NCBI RefSeq assembly: GCF_009469595.2
Contig: NZ_SSXV01000002.1
Coordinates: forward strand, 186,001 to 250,000
Origin: Thauera sp. 2A1
GTDB taxonomy: Bacteria; Pseudomonadota; Gammaproteobacteria; Burkholderiales; Rhodocyclaceae
Length of the DNA stretch: 64,000 nucleotides
Reading direction: 5' to 3'
Shown here piece after piece: positions 10,588 to 20,400 of this stretch. The notes under the pieces were generated by a model. The model had not been told where the DNA came from. It did no database searches and saw nothing but the letters and a program-made list of their open reading frames with translations. Numbering within the stretch: the first letter of the stretch is position 1; each line of letters begins with the position of its first letter. A program made the position numbers and the translations under genes.

Positions 10588-11797
10588 GTTCAAGCTGCCC
10601 TCGCTGGGCGCGGACATGGACGAAGGCAAGCTGCTGGAGTGGCTCGTCCACCCCGGCGACGAGGTGAAGAAGGGCCAGGTCGTCGCCATCGTCGACACTT
10701 CCAAGGCGGCGGTGGATGTCGAGATCTGGCAGGACGGCACGGTGCATGAGCTGCTCGCCGAGCCCGGCATGAAGATGCCGGTCGGCACGGTGATGGCGAC
10801 GCTGCTGGAGCCGGGCGAAGCGCCGCCGACGAAAACCGCACGCAGGAAAGTCGCGAAGGCGGTTCCATCGGCGGTTCCAGCGGGCGAGGCCCCTGTTGCG
10901 GCGGCTGCCCCGGCGCAGGCTGCCGCACCTGCCGCCGCCGGGCGGCTGCGCGTGTCGCCCGCCGCGCGCAAGCGCGCCGGAGCGCTCGGGGTGGATCTTG
11001 CCGCGCTGTCGGGCAGCGGCCCCGGCGGTGCGGTGACGCTCGATGACGTGGAACGAGCCGCGGCCACCGCGCGACCGACTGCACCGCCAACTGTGGTGGC
11101 GGTAACCCCCATCTCCGCCGCCGAGCGCCAGGCCGAGACCCGCCGCGCCATCGCCGCGGCGATGAGCCGCTCGAAGCGCGAGATTCCGCACTACTACCTG
11201 TTCGAGGCCGTGCCGATGGCCCGCGCGCAGGACTGGCTCACCGGCGCCAATGACGGACGGCCGATCACCGAGCGCCTGCTGATGGCGGTGTTGCAACTGA
11301 AGGCGGTTGCGCTGGCGCTGCGCAAATACCCCGAACTCAACGGCTTCTACCGCGATGGCCAGTTCGTGGCAGGGCAGGGCATCCACGTCGGCGTCGCCAT
11401 CTCGCTGCGCCAGGGCGGCCTGATCGCCCCCGCGCTGCACGACGTCGACGAGAAGCCGCTGGATGCGCTGATGCGCGAACTCACCGACCTGGTGCGCCGC
11501 ACCCGCGCCGGCTCGCTGCGCAGCTCGGAGATGAGCGACCCGACCGTCACCGTCACCAATCTGGGCGAGCAGGGCGTGGAGGCGGTGGCGGGCGTGATCT
11601 ACCCGCCTCAGGTCGCCCTCGTCGGCTTCGGCCGCATCGCGCCGCGGCCCTGGGTGCGCGAGGATAGCGGCGAGCTGTGCGTGATGCCCGCCGTCACCGC
11701 CAGCCTCGCCGCCGACCACCGCGTCTCCGACGGCCACCGCGGCGCGTTGTTCCTGGCCGAACTGCGCGAACTGCTGCAGCGGCCGGAAGAACTCTGA
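10580..11797 (+). CDS. Dihydrolipoamide acyltransferase (E2)
   Basis: The 405-residue core of the dehydrogenase complex, transferring the acyl group from lipoamide to CoA. Domains in order: one lipoyl domain (residues 1-75) with the lipoylated lysine in VDTSKAAVD; an Ala/Pro linker; an E3-binding domain near 130-165 ([30 protein letters not shown]); and a C-terminal catalytic domain ending in [11 protein letters not shown], where His and Asp of the HxxxDG motif are present. The start overlaps the E1 beta stop by eight bases. The single lipoyl domain and short linker resemble acetoin and branched-chain E2 proteins. Because an E3-binding domain is present, a shared E3 is expected. Confidence 0.93.
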   Translation: MFEFKLPSLGADMDEGKLLEWLVHPGDEVKKGQVVAIVDTSKAAVDVEIWQDGTVHELLAEPGMKMPVGTVMATLLEPGEAPPTKTARRKVAKAVPSAVPAGEAPVAAAAPAQAAAPAAAGRLRVSPAARKRAGALGVDLAALSGSGPGGAVTLDDVERAAATARPTAPPTVVAVTPISAAERQAETRRAIAAAMSRSKREIPHYYLFEAVPMARAQDWLTGANDGRPITERLLMAVLQLKAVALALRKYPELNGFYRDGQFVAGQGIHVGVAISLRQGGLIAPALHDVDEKPLDALMRELTDLVRRTRAGSLRSSEMSDPTVTVTNLGEQGVEAVAGVIYPPQVALVGFGRIAPRPWVREDSGELCVMPAVTASLAADHRVSDGHRGALFLAELRELLQRPEEL

Positions 11798-11822
11798 ACA
11801 CCCATCCCTGACGGAACCATCC

Positions 11823-12071
11823 ATGGACGACACCGAACTGCGCGCCATCGTCATCGCCACGCTGAAGGCCATCGCCCCCGAAGTCGAGGAGGCCGAGCTG
11901 CGCCCCGACCGCCCGCTGCGCCAGCAGGTCGACCTCGACTCGATGGACTGGCTGAACTTCCTGATCGGCCTGGCGGAAAAGTTGAAGGTGGAGATTCCGG
12001 AGGCGGACTACCGGAAGCTGGTGACGGTGAATGACCTGGTCGCCTATCTTCGAGGCAAGCTCGGCGGCTGA
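11823..12071 (+). CDS. Acyl carrier protein
   Basis: An 82-residue acyl carrier protein. The phosphopantetheine attachment serine is in DLDSMDW near residue 40, and helix 2 follows as NFLIGLAEKL. It is acidic overall, as usual. It lies 25 bases after the E2 gene and is probably in the same operon. A carrier protein next to acetyl-CoA synthetase and a 2-oxoacid dehydrogenase is unusual, since those enzymes use CoA. It could receive acyl groups from this complex or simply act with enzymes encoded elsewhere; the sequence does not say. The ribosome binding site (ACGGAACC) is modest. Confidence 0.9.
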   Translation: MDDTELRAIVIATLKAIAPEVEEAELRPDRPLRQQVDLDSMDWLNFLIGLAEKLKVEIPEADYRKLVTVNDLVAYLRGKLGG

Positions 12072-12185
12072 AGCCGGACCAGACGGCGAGGGGCGCCAGA
12101 TGCCGCTCCGGGTCTATCCCAAGGTGCGCAGCGCGCGCGGATGGGAGAAACTGCCGCCTCCCAACGCAACAAGGAAAGAACCACC

Positions 12186-13019
12186 GTGACCGTCAATCCC
12201 GCTCCCCTCGTCACTCTCGCCAATGGCGTCAAGATGCCCCAGCTCGGGCTGGGAACCTGGCCGATGAACGATGCCGAAGCGGCCGTCACCGTCGCCGACG
12301 CGCTGCGCATCGGTTACCGCCTGATCGATACCGCCGAGAACTACGAGAACGAACGCGGCGTCGGCGAGGGTATCCGCAAGTCGGGCGTGAGCCGCGACGA
12401 GGTCTTCGTCACCACCAAGTTCAACCGCAAGTGGCACAGCGTGGAAGGCGCGCGCGCCGCCTGCCTGGCGAGCCTGGAGCGCCTCGGGCTGGACTACATC
12501 GACCTGCTGTTGATCCACTGGCCCAACCCCGACCAGGATCGCTACGTCGATGCCTATGCCGGCCTCGAGCGCCTGCTGGCCGAGGGCCTGGTGCGCGCCA
12601 TTGGCACCTCCAACTTCAAGCCGGCGCACCTGCAGCGCCTGTTCGACCAGGGCATGGTGCCGCACTTGAACCAGATCCAGCTCGACCCCTACCACCGACG
12701 TGACGACCTGGTGGCGATCCACCGGGCACGCGGCATCGTGACCGAGAGCTGGCGTCCGCTGGGCGCGGGCAACGACATGCTGGCCGACCCGGTGATCGGC
12801 GGCATCGCCGAGCGCCATGGCCGCACGCCGGCACAGGTGGTGCTGCGCTGGCAGGTGCAGCAGGGCTTCGTCACCGCGCCGAAGTCGTCCAACCCGACGC
12901 GTCTGGCGCAGAACCTCGACGTGTTCGGCTTTGCGCTGAGCGACGCCGACATGGCCGCGCTCGACGGGCTCGACCGGCCCGATCCGACGATGTTCGACGC
13001 CGACAGCTTCGGCCACTGA
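12186..13019 (+). CDS. Aldo/keto reductase
   Basis: An NADPH-type aldo/keto reductase of 277 residues, reducing aldehydes or ketones. The catalytic tetrad is complete: D48 (RLIDTAENYENE), Y53, K78 (FVTTKFN) and H111 (LLLIHWPNP). GTSNFKPAHL and the C-terminal cofactor loop AVPKSS-like region (TAPKSSNPTRL) are present. The GTG start at 12186 was chosen because AAGGAAAG sits seven bases upstream; an in-frame ATG at 12141 has no such site. Members of this family include 2,5-diketo-D-gluconate and methylglyoxal reductases; the exact substrate is unknown. It may be its own transcription unit, 114 bases after the acyl carrier protein gene. Confidence 0.9.
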   Translation: MTVNPAPLVTLANGVKMPQLGLGTWPMNDAEAAVTVADALRIGYRLIDTAENYENERGVGEGIRKSGVSRDEVFVTTKFNRKWHSVEGARAACLASLERLGLDYIDLLLIHWPNPDQDRYVDAYAGLERLLAEGLVRAIGTSNFKPAHLQRLFDQGMVPHLNQIQLDPYHRRDDLVAIHRARGIVTESWRPLGAGNDMLADPVIGGIAERHGRTPAQVVLRWQVQQGFVTAPKSSNPTRLAQNLDVFGFALSDADMAALDGLDRPDPTMFDADSFGH

Positions 13020-13089
13020 GCGGGCTCGGCGTCATGCGGCGCCCGGAGGCGGGCGCCGTGCAGCAAGCCTTGCAAAGGCGACGATCCGC

Positions 13090-13395
13090 ATGACCTCGAT
13101 CTTCGACATTCTTGCCGAACAGCGCATCGCCGACGCCCTCCGTCGCGGCGAGTTCGACGGCCTGCCGGGGGCGGGCCGGCCATTGGTGTTCGATGACGAG
13201 CTGTTCGTGTCGCCCGAGCAGCGCATGGTCAACCATATCCTCAAGAACGCCGGCATCACGCCGACCGAGGTGACGCTGCGCCGCGAGATCGCTGCCTTGC
13301 GCAAGGAAATCGAATCTCTGCCGCAGGGCGAGCAGCGCAGTGCGCTGCGGCACAAGCTGGCGTGGTTGTTGATGCAACTGGGCGAAAAGCATTGA
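13090..13395 (+). CDS. DUF1992 (DnaJ-homologue, YhdN-like) protein
   Basis: A 101-residue conserved protein of the DUF1992 family, which some databases label DnaJ-like although it has no J domain. It begins with the family's N-terminal signature (DILAEQRIADALRRGEFDGL, then PGAGRPL). The C-terminal half is a long charged helix (RREIAALRKEIESL) and could form a coiled coil. No signal peptide or membrane segment is visible. Function is unknown. The neighbouring CHAT gene starts 142 bases later with a separate ribosome binding site. Confidence 0.85.
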   Translation: MTSIFDILAEQRIADALRRGEFDGLPGAGRPLVFDDELFVSPEQRMVNHILKNAGITPTEVTLRREIAALRKEIESLPQGEQRSALRHKLAWLLMQLGEKH

Positions 13396-13537
13396 TGCGC
13401 CGCGGAGAGAGCCCGACGGCGCAAGGCGGCGGGCCCGAACGTCTTCGCTGCGAGCTTCTGCGTCAATGTTGTTGTAATTCCCGGGCGTATGACTAAAGTT
13501 TGAGTTGATGGCTTCGTGATGAACGGGGAGGGGAATC

Positions 13538-15655
13538 TTGGGTCATCCGTCTCGGCTGAGGGCGCGCGGCTTGCTCGCGCCCGTGTTGCTGTCTCTTCTC
13601 GTCGTCTCCAGTCCCGCATCACCTGCCGACGCGCCCGCTCCGGCGAGGGTGTTCGACGCTGCGCTCGCACGCCAGCGCGACGCGGAGACGCTGAAGGTTC
13701 TGTCGGCCGAGGGCCGGCTGTTGTACCAGCGCGCACGCGTCAAGCTCGACGGCTACCGCTATTGCAGCATGGCGGTGGCGCAGGCCGAGCGCGGCGAGCT
13801 GCGCGACAGCATCCGCTCGGCGTCGATGGCCCTGCATGTGGGCAATGCGCAGGGCAATGAGGATCTCGTAGCGGTTTCCCAGCGCGATCTGGCCATCGCC
13901 TACAGCTATGCCGGCGATCTCGAGCATGCCGAACAGTATGCGCGCGAGGCACTCGGGCACCAGGCGAAGGATCCCCGGATTGTCGAAGGCCCTGCCTACA
14001 AGACGCTGGGCGACGTGGCGGTGCGCCGCGGCCGCATCGCCGAGGGCGTGCAGTGGTACGAGAAGGCCGCGGCGGCTGCCAGCGATCGCTTCCGGCCGCT
14101 GGTGCAGATCTCGCTTGCGAACGCCCTCGTCGCCGGTGGCGATGCCGCGCGCGCACGCGCGCTCTACGATTCGATCCAACCCCCGGAGGCCGACCTGCAG
14201 CCGCTGTACCGGCGCGGCCAGGGCAACCTGCTGCTGATCGAGGGCAAGCCGCAGCAGGCGCGTGAGGCGTTCGAGGAGGCCGCGCGGGACGCGTCGGGCG
14301 CCGATGCGGCCTACCACCGGCTGTGGGCGGTCGAGGGCATCGCCCGCAGCGAACTGGCGCTCGGCAACCGGGCGGCGGCGCGCGATCGCTTCAAGGAGGC
14401 GGCGCAACTGTCCGAGGCGATCCGCGCGCGCTTTCGCAGCGAGGAGTTCAAGACCGGGCTCTTCGGCGATATGCAGAAGATCTTCGAGCAGGCGATCCTG
14501 CTGTCGATGGAAGCGGGTGATGTCGAAGGCGCCTGGCAGTTGTCGGAGCGCAGTCGCGCCCGGGCACTGCTCGATATCGTGCGCGGGCGGGTGACGCCTG
14601 CGGGAGACGCGGAACTCAGCACCGGGGTGGTGGCGTTGAAGGAAGTCCTCGGCGCCTTGAGGCCAGGCGAAGTCCTGGTGCAGTTCCATAGCCTGGACGA
14701 CCGGTTGATCGCGTGGACGGCGCGTGCGTCCGGCCTGCAGGCGGTGCAATTGCCCTTGTCGCGTGCGGCGATCGACCAGGACGTCGAGGCGATGCGGCAG
14801 TCCATCTTCGATCGCCGTCGCGACACCGTCGAGCTTGCGTCGGCGCTATACGGCAAGCTCTTCGCGCCACTCGGGGTGAAGGCAGGCGAGCGCGTGGTGA
14901 TCGTGCCCCATGGCGGGCTGCATTACCTGCCCTTCCAGGCCCTGCGCAGCCCCGAGGCTTACCTGATCGAGCGCAATGCGATTGCGGTTGTCCCGTCGGC
15001 GAGCCTCGCGGTGCAGCTCGTGCGACGCACCGACACGAAAAGCGATCGGTTGATCGCCTTTGGCAATCCGGCGAACAGTGCGCGCGAGCAACTGCCCGGC
15101 GCCGAGCGTGAAGTCGAGCGCATCGGCACGCTGTATGCCGACAAGCGGGTGTATGTCGAACGTTCGGCATCGAAAGCGCGCTTCCGCGACGAGGCGGGCA
15201 ACGGCCGTGTGCTGCACGTGGCGGCGCACGCCGAGGTGGATAGCGTCGATCCACTGCATTCGCGCATCCTGCTCGCCGCCGAAGGCGACGACCCCGGCTT
15301 CCTCGAGGCGCGCGAAGTGTATGGCGTGAACCTTGCCGGCGTGTCGCTCGTGACCTTGTCGGCGTGTGAGAGCGGGCTGGGGCGCATTGCCCGCGGCGAC
15401 GAAATCCTGGGTTTCACACGCTCCTTCCTGACCGCGGGTGCCTCCGGCCTGGTGGCCTCCTTGTGGCCGGTGGCGGATGATTCGACCGAGCTGTTGATGA
15501 CGACCTTCTACAGCCGCCTGGCCGGCGGCGCCGAGGCGATCGATGCCATGCGCGACGCACAGATGGCGGTGCTCGGCCAGCGGCGTTTCGCCCATCCCTT
15601 CTTCTGGGCGCCGTTCAACCTGATCGGCGACTGGCGCTTGCGCGCCGGTGCTTGA
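13538..15655 (+). CDS. Exported TPR-CHAT protease-like protein
   Basis: A 705-residue protein with a signal peptide (LLAPVLLSLLVVSSPASPADA), TPR-like helical repeats over about residues 40-330, and a C-terminal CHAT domain from about 370. CHAT is a caspase-like clan-CD peptidase fold. The likely catalytic pair is visible: H564 (LHVAAHAEVD) and C610 (TLSACESGLG), followed by GASGLVASLWPV, the family's core strand. The start is a TTG with GGGGAGGGG upstream; no better ATG exists. The gene lies directly before a TpsB-TpsA pair, and its stop is 40 bases before the tpsB ATG. Export puts it in the periplasm, the same route the TpsA exoprotein takes. Cleaving or activating TpsA is an inference from context. 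Confidence 0.88.
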   Translation: MGHPSRLRARGLLAPVLLSLLVVSSPASPADAPAPARVFDAALARQRDAETLKVLSAEGRLLYQRARVKLDGYRYCSMAVAQAERGELRDSIRSASMALHVGNAQGNEDLVAVSQRDLAIAYSYAGDLEHAEQYAREALGHQAKDPRIVEGPAYKTLGDVAVRRGRIAEGVQWYEKAAAAASDRFRPLVQISLANALVAGGDAARARALYDSIQPPEADLQPLYRRGQGNLLLIEGKPQQAREAFEEAARDASGADAAYHRLWAVEGIARSELALGNRAAARDRFKEAAQLSEAIRARFRSEEFKTGLFGDMQKIFEQAILLSMEAGDVEGAWQLSERSRARALLDIVRGRVTPAGDAELSTGVVALKEVLGALRPGEVLVQFHSLDDRLIAWTARASGLQAVQLPLSRAAIDQDVEAMRQSIFDRRRDTVELASALYGKLFAPLGVKAGERVVIVPHGGLHYLPFQALRSPEAYLIERNAIAVVPSASLAVQLVRRTDTKSDRLIAFGNPANSAREQLPGAEREVERIGTLYADKRVYVERSASKARFRDEAGNGRVLHVAAHAEVDSVDPLHSRILLAAEGDDPGFLEAREVYGVNLAGVSLVTLSACESGLGRIARGDEILGFTRSFLTAGASGLVASLWPVADDSTELLMTTFYSRLAGGAEAIDAMRDAQMAVLGQRRFAHPFFWAPFNLIGDWRLRAGA

Positions 15656-15695
15656 CCCCCACCCGACGAGACCTGATACGGAGTTCCCGATTCCG

Positions 15696-17396
15696 ATGAC
15701 TGCCCCGCGCCCTGCCGCAGGCCCTTTCCTGCCCTTGCTCTCCGCGCTCTCGATGGCCATGTTTGCTGCCCTGCCTGTCGCCGCCCTGGGGCAGGCAGTG
15801 CCCGATGCTGGCGGCGCCCTGCGCGAAGCGACGCCGCCCCCGCGGGTCATTCCGCCGACCCCGGAGATCAAGGGCATGCCGGCCCCGCAGCCTGCAGCCA
15901 CGACGGCGCCGGTCGGCGGCCCCAGCTTCGTGCTCAAGGGCGTGCGTTTTTCGGGCAGCACCCGATTCACCAACGACGCACTGCAGGCGCTGGTCGCGGA
16001 CCGCATCGGCCAGGCGGTGACACTCGCCGATCTGGAAGCGCTTGCCGAGCGCGTGACCGAGCGCTATCGGCAGGACGGCTACCTGCTGGCCCAGGCGGTG
16101 GTGCCGGTGCAGGAGTTTGGCGATGGCATCGTCGACATGTCGGTGGTCGAAGGCACGCTGGGCAAGGTAACGCTGCAGGTGGATCCGGCCGCGCGTGTCG
16201 AACCGCAGGTGGTGGAGCGCATCCTGGCCCGCCTCGAGCCCGGCCAGCCGCTGCACGGCCCCACGCTGGAGCGGGTGATGCTGCTGTTGTCCGACCTGCC
16301 CGGCCTCGCGCCGCAGGCGGCGCTGGAGCAGGGCGACGCCGCGGGGACGACCGACCTCATCGTCACGGTGGGGCCGCGCCGCAACTGGAGCCTGATCCTG
16401 GATGCGGACAACTACGGCTCCCGCGCCAGTTCGGAATACCGGGTGGGCGCGACCGGCCGCCTGAACGGGCCGCTGCGGCTGGGCGACAACCTCGATGCGC
16501 GGGCCCAGTTCGGCGCCGGCGGGCGGCTGTCCTATGGACGCCTCAGCTATGAGCTGCCGCTCGGCGGCAACGGCACGCGGCTGGGCGCCTCCTATTCGCA
16601 GGTCGACTACAAGCTCGGGAAGGATTTCACCGAGCTCGACGCCAGCGGTCGTGCCGACGTGCTTGAGCTCAGCCTCAGCCACCCCATCATCCGCTCGCGC
16701 TCGCGGAACCTGTTCGCGCGCCTGGGCTGGCAGCGCAAGGACCTCGATGACCGCATCGGCCTCATCTCGCGGCGCGACGAAAAGTCGCTACGTACGGTCT
16801 TCGCCGGGCTTGCGTATGAGCAGCGCGACAACCTGCTCGGCGGCGGCTACACCAGCGCCGGGTTGACCGCGTTCTTCGGCGATCTCGACCTCGGCGGCAT
16901 TGCTCGTGCCGAGGATCGTACCGGGCGGCGCACCGAGGGAAGCTTCCAGCACTGGAATTACGAATTGTCCCGGCTCAATCAGTTGGTCGGGCCGCTGAAC
17001 CTGTTTTTCGGCATGACGGGCCAGTTCGCCGACCGCAACTTGACGAGTGCGGAGAAAGTGTCGCTGGGCGGACCGCGCGCCGTCCGCGCCTATGCGCCGG
17101 CAGAGGCGACGGTCGATGAAGGCCATGTCGCCAACCTCGAGCTGCGCTACAGCGTGACGCCCGATCTGTCGCTGCAGGGTTTCTACGACTGGGGCTGGGG
17201 CAGGTTCAATCGTAAGCCGGCGCCGGGCGAGGGAGACAACCATGTCACCCTGCGCGGTTATGGCGTGGGCGCGTTCTGGGGCACGGCCGACGGATTCGTG
17301 TTGCGCACCAGCCTCGCATGGCGCGTGACCGATCGCGGGGTCACCGATCCCGATCGGGTGCCGCGCCTGTACATGCAGGTCTCCAAGTCTTTCTGA
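15696..17396 (+). CDS. TpsB outer-membrane transporter (ShlB/FhaC family), locus 1
   Basis: A 566-residue Omp85-superfamily pore that moves its TpsA partner across the outer membrane. Layout: signal peptide (residues 1-30, ending near AALGQA), a Pro-rich linker, POTRA domain 1 starting FVLKGVRFSGSTRF and including YRQDGYLLAQAVVP, POTRA 2 (VVEGTLGKVTL onwards), then a beta barrel from about residue 220 ending in the outer-membrane C-terminal phenylalanine (MQVSKSF). The ATG at 15696 was preferred to an in-frame GTG at 15648 that would run through the preceding stop and lengthen the leader. The tpsA gene follows after 30 bases. Confidence 0.94.
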   Translation: MTAPRPAAGPFLPLLSALSMAMFAALPVAALGQAVPDAGGALREATPPPRVIPPTPEIKGMPAPQPAATTAPVGGPSFVLKGVRFSGSTRFTNDALQALVADRIGQAVTLADLEALAERVTERYRQDGYLLAQAVVPVQEFGDGIVDMSVVEGTLGKVTLQVDPAARVEPQVVERILARLEPGQPLHGPTLERVMLLLSDLPGLAPQAALEQGDAAGTTDLIVTVGPRRNWSLILDADNYGSRASSEYRVGATGRLNGPLRLGDNLDARAQFGAGGRLSYGRLSYELPLGGNGTRLGASYSQVDYKLGKDFTELDASGRADVLELSLSHPIIRSRSRNLFARLGWQRKDLDDRIGLISRRDEKSLRTVFAGLAYEQRDNLLGGGYTSAGLTAFFGDLDLGGIARAEDRTGRRTEGSFQHWNYELSRLNQLVGPLNLFFGMTGQFADRNLTSAEKVSLGGPRAVRAYAPAEATVDEGHVANLELRYSVTPDLSLQGFYDWGWGRFNRKPAPGEGDNHVTLRGYGVGAFWGTADGFVLRTSLAWRVTDRGVTDPDRVPRLYMQVSKSF

Positions 17397-17426
17397 CGCC
17401 CCGTCGCGGGCAAAGCAGGGGGCATC

Positions 17427-20400
17427 ATGAAACCTGGGTTCCAACCCTCCTCGCGTCCGGCGCGCAACGCAGTCGCGCTCGCGGTGGCGCTCGCGTTCCT
17501 GCCCGCAGTCGCCTGGGCCATGCCGACCGGTGAACAGGTGGTGGCAGGACAGGTCGCAGTGGATCGGCCCGCGGCGGACCGCATGCTGATCCGGCAGGGT
17601 ACGAACGCCGCGATCGTGAACTGGAACGGTTTCTCGATCGGCGTTGGCGAGGCAGTACGGATCCAGCAGCCGGCCGCGTCGAGCGTGATGCTCAATCGTG
17701 TGATCGGCAACGATCGCAGCGACATCTTCGGCAGCCTGAGCGCCAACGGTCGTGTGTTCCTCGTCAATCCCAACGGCGTGCTGTTCGCGCCGTCGGCGAC
17801 GGTGGACGTCGGCTCGCTGGTGGCGAGCACGCTCGCCATCGAAAACGCTGATTTCCTCGCTGGCAGCTATCTCTTCAGTGGCGCCGGGGGCAGCGTCGTC
17901 AATGCCGGCCGCATCAACGCCGCCGACAAGGGCACGGTGGCCCTGCTGGGCGGCGACGTGCGCAACGACGGCACCATCGTCGCGCGGCTGGGCAGCGTGA
18001 TCCTCGGCGCTGGTGGGCGCATGACGCTCGATCTTTCCGGCGACGGGCTGTCGCAACTGACGATCAGCCAGGGCGCGCTCGACGCGCTGGTGGCGAATGG
18101 CGGTGCGCTCATCGCCGATGGCGGACAGGTGTTGCTCAGCGCCCAGGCGCTGGGCGAGCTCGTCGGCACGGTGGTCAATCAGGGCGGCGTGGTGCGCGCA
18201 CGCAGCCTCGCCGAGCGCAATGGCCGCATCGTGCTCGACGGCGGTGAGGCGGGCGACACGATGGTCACCGGCACGGTGGACGCCAGCGGGCCCACTGCAG
18301 GCACGTCCGGCGGTGAAATCCAGGTCCTCGGCCAGCATGTCGGCGTCGCCTCGGCGGCGTCGCTTGACGCGAGCGGCCGTGCGGGGGGCGGTCGCGTGCT
18401 CGTCGGCGGCGACTACCAGGGCGCCAATCCAGCCGTGCGCAATGCGGCCGCCACGTGGTTCGGACCGCAGGCCAGTATCCGCGCGGATGCGATCGACAGC
18501 GGCAATGGCGGCACGGTGGTTGTTTGGAGCGACGGCCCGACGCGTGCCTATGGCAGCATCAGCGCGCGCGGGGGCAGCGGCGGCGGCAATGGCGGGCTGG
18601 TCGAGACCTCGGGCCATTGGCTGGATGTTGCGGGGCTCAGGGTCGATGCCAGTGCGCCGGCGGGATTGGCCGGCACCTGGTTGCTCGATCCGTATGACCT
18701 CACGATCAGCACCAGTCCTACTACGAGCACGGACAACAACACTGATTCCGCGCCCGTCTGGAACGCGTCCGACATCGGAGCCAACGTCGCAGTCGGGCAG
18801 ATCGCGAACCGGTTGAATGCAGGAACCAGCGTCGAGATCACGACCGGTACGGCGGGCGGTCAGAGCGGTAACATCACGTGGTTGAGTGGAGCGAACCTGA
18901 ACGTGACCAGTGCGACGCGCGTGTCGCTCTCGGTTGTCGCAAACAACGATTTGCTGGTCGAATCCGGGGTTCAGATCGTATCCAGTGCGGCGCCACTGGA
19001 TGTCGATTTCTCTGCCGGTGGCGGAGTGAGGTTGGCGGGTACGCCAAGCAGCCCGATCCGCATCGCCAGTGCGGGGGGCAACGTATCGCTGACCGGTGCA
19101 GCGGGGTTCGGGGCGGGCGTGTGGCTGCAAGACGCGACCATCGATAGTGGCGCCGGATCCATCTCGCTTGTCGGGGTCCATGCCGGGAGTGGCGGAAGCG
19201 GGGACGGCGTGCGCCTCGAGTCCTCGTCGCTGGTGACAGCCAGCGGCGATGTCAGTCTCGTCGGCAGCGGAAGTACCTCGTTTGCCAGCGATCCTCCTGT
19301 GGGCGGTGTCGGTGTGCGACTGACGGCCGGCTCGTCGATCGTGACCGGGAGTGGTGCCATCGACATTATCGGCAGCGGTGGAAATGGTGGCGAGAGCGAC
19401 GGCTTTGGCGTGGGTGGAGCCGGCGGCGCAGGGGTTTCGCTCGAAGATTCGTCCCTTCGGAGTACGTCGGGTGACATCGCGATCGTTGCCACGGGCGGCA
19501 GCGGCGGCCCGGGCAGCTCTTCGAGTGGTCCTGGCGCCGACGCGGGTGCAGGCGGGGCAGGACTGACGATCAGTAGTCCGTCAGAGTCCGGAGCCGAAAT
19601 TCGGACTACATCCGGTCAGGTCGACTTCATCGTCACCGGCGGCGACGGCGGAGTGGGTGGCGAAGCTGGAGGGGCTGCCGGTGGTGCCGGCGGCACCGGC
19701 GGTGCTGGTTTCTGGAATGACGGTGGGACCTTGATCGCCGACGGCACGGGCTCCTTCCTGATCGTCGCCAGTGGTGGCGTGGGGGGAAGCGGGGGCGATG
19801 CCACCATCGGAGCGACTGGAGCGAGCGGCGGTAGAGGGGGCGATGGTGGTCATGGTGTGTACAACACCGGCCTGATCCAGACCGCCACGGGAGGCGTCTC
19901 CGTCATCGGATCGGGAGGGGATGGTGGCCAAGGGGGCTCAACGTCAAACACGTTCGGCAGCGGATTCGGCGGCACGGGCGGCAATGGGGTGGCTCAGCCG
20001 TTCGGGTCGATCGTCACCGCGTCGGGTGACATTGAATTGCGGGGAGCCGGTGGCTTCGGGGGGGGACGTAGCCTGTCCGGCGGTTTGGCCTCCATCGGGT
20101 CGGAGGGCTTCAACGGTACCGGCATCAATCTGGGGTCGGGCTTCGGAGATTCGCCGACCCTGGGCAGCGAGTCGGGCGACATCACTGTGTTCGGCCTAGG
20201 CCGCAGCCTTTCCGACATTCGTCCCGCCGATGGAGTGGTCCTGTTCGCGGCGACGGTGGAGACCTCGGACGGTGGCAATATCGATCTGCGTGGACGCAGC
20301 GAAGCGACGGCATTCGGTTTCATCAACGCGGGTATCCTGATCACCGACTCCGCCGTGCGGACCCGCGGCGCACCGGGTCGGATCATGATCAGCGGCGAGA

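Noticed and set aside
16788..19181. A 797-codon minus-strand frame opposite tpsB 1 and tpsA 1
   Set aside because: Low-complexity shadow of the two recognised plus-strand genes.
19200..20200. Repeated GGCGG-type DNA in tpsA 1 as a mobile or regulatory repeat
   Set aside because: It is coding sequence for Gly/Ser-rich protein and lacks exact repeat units.
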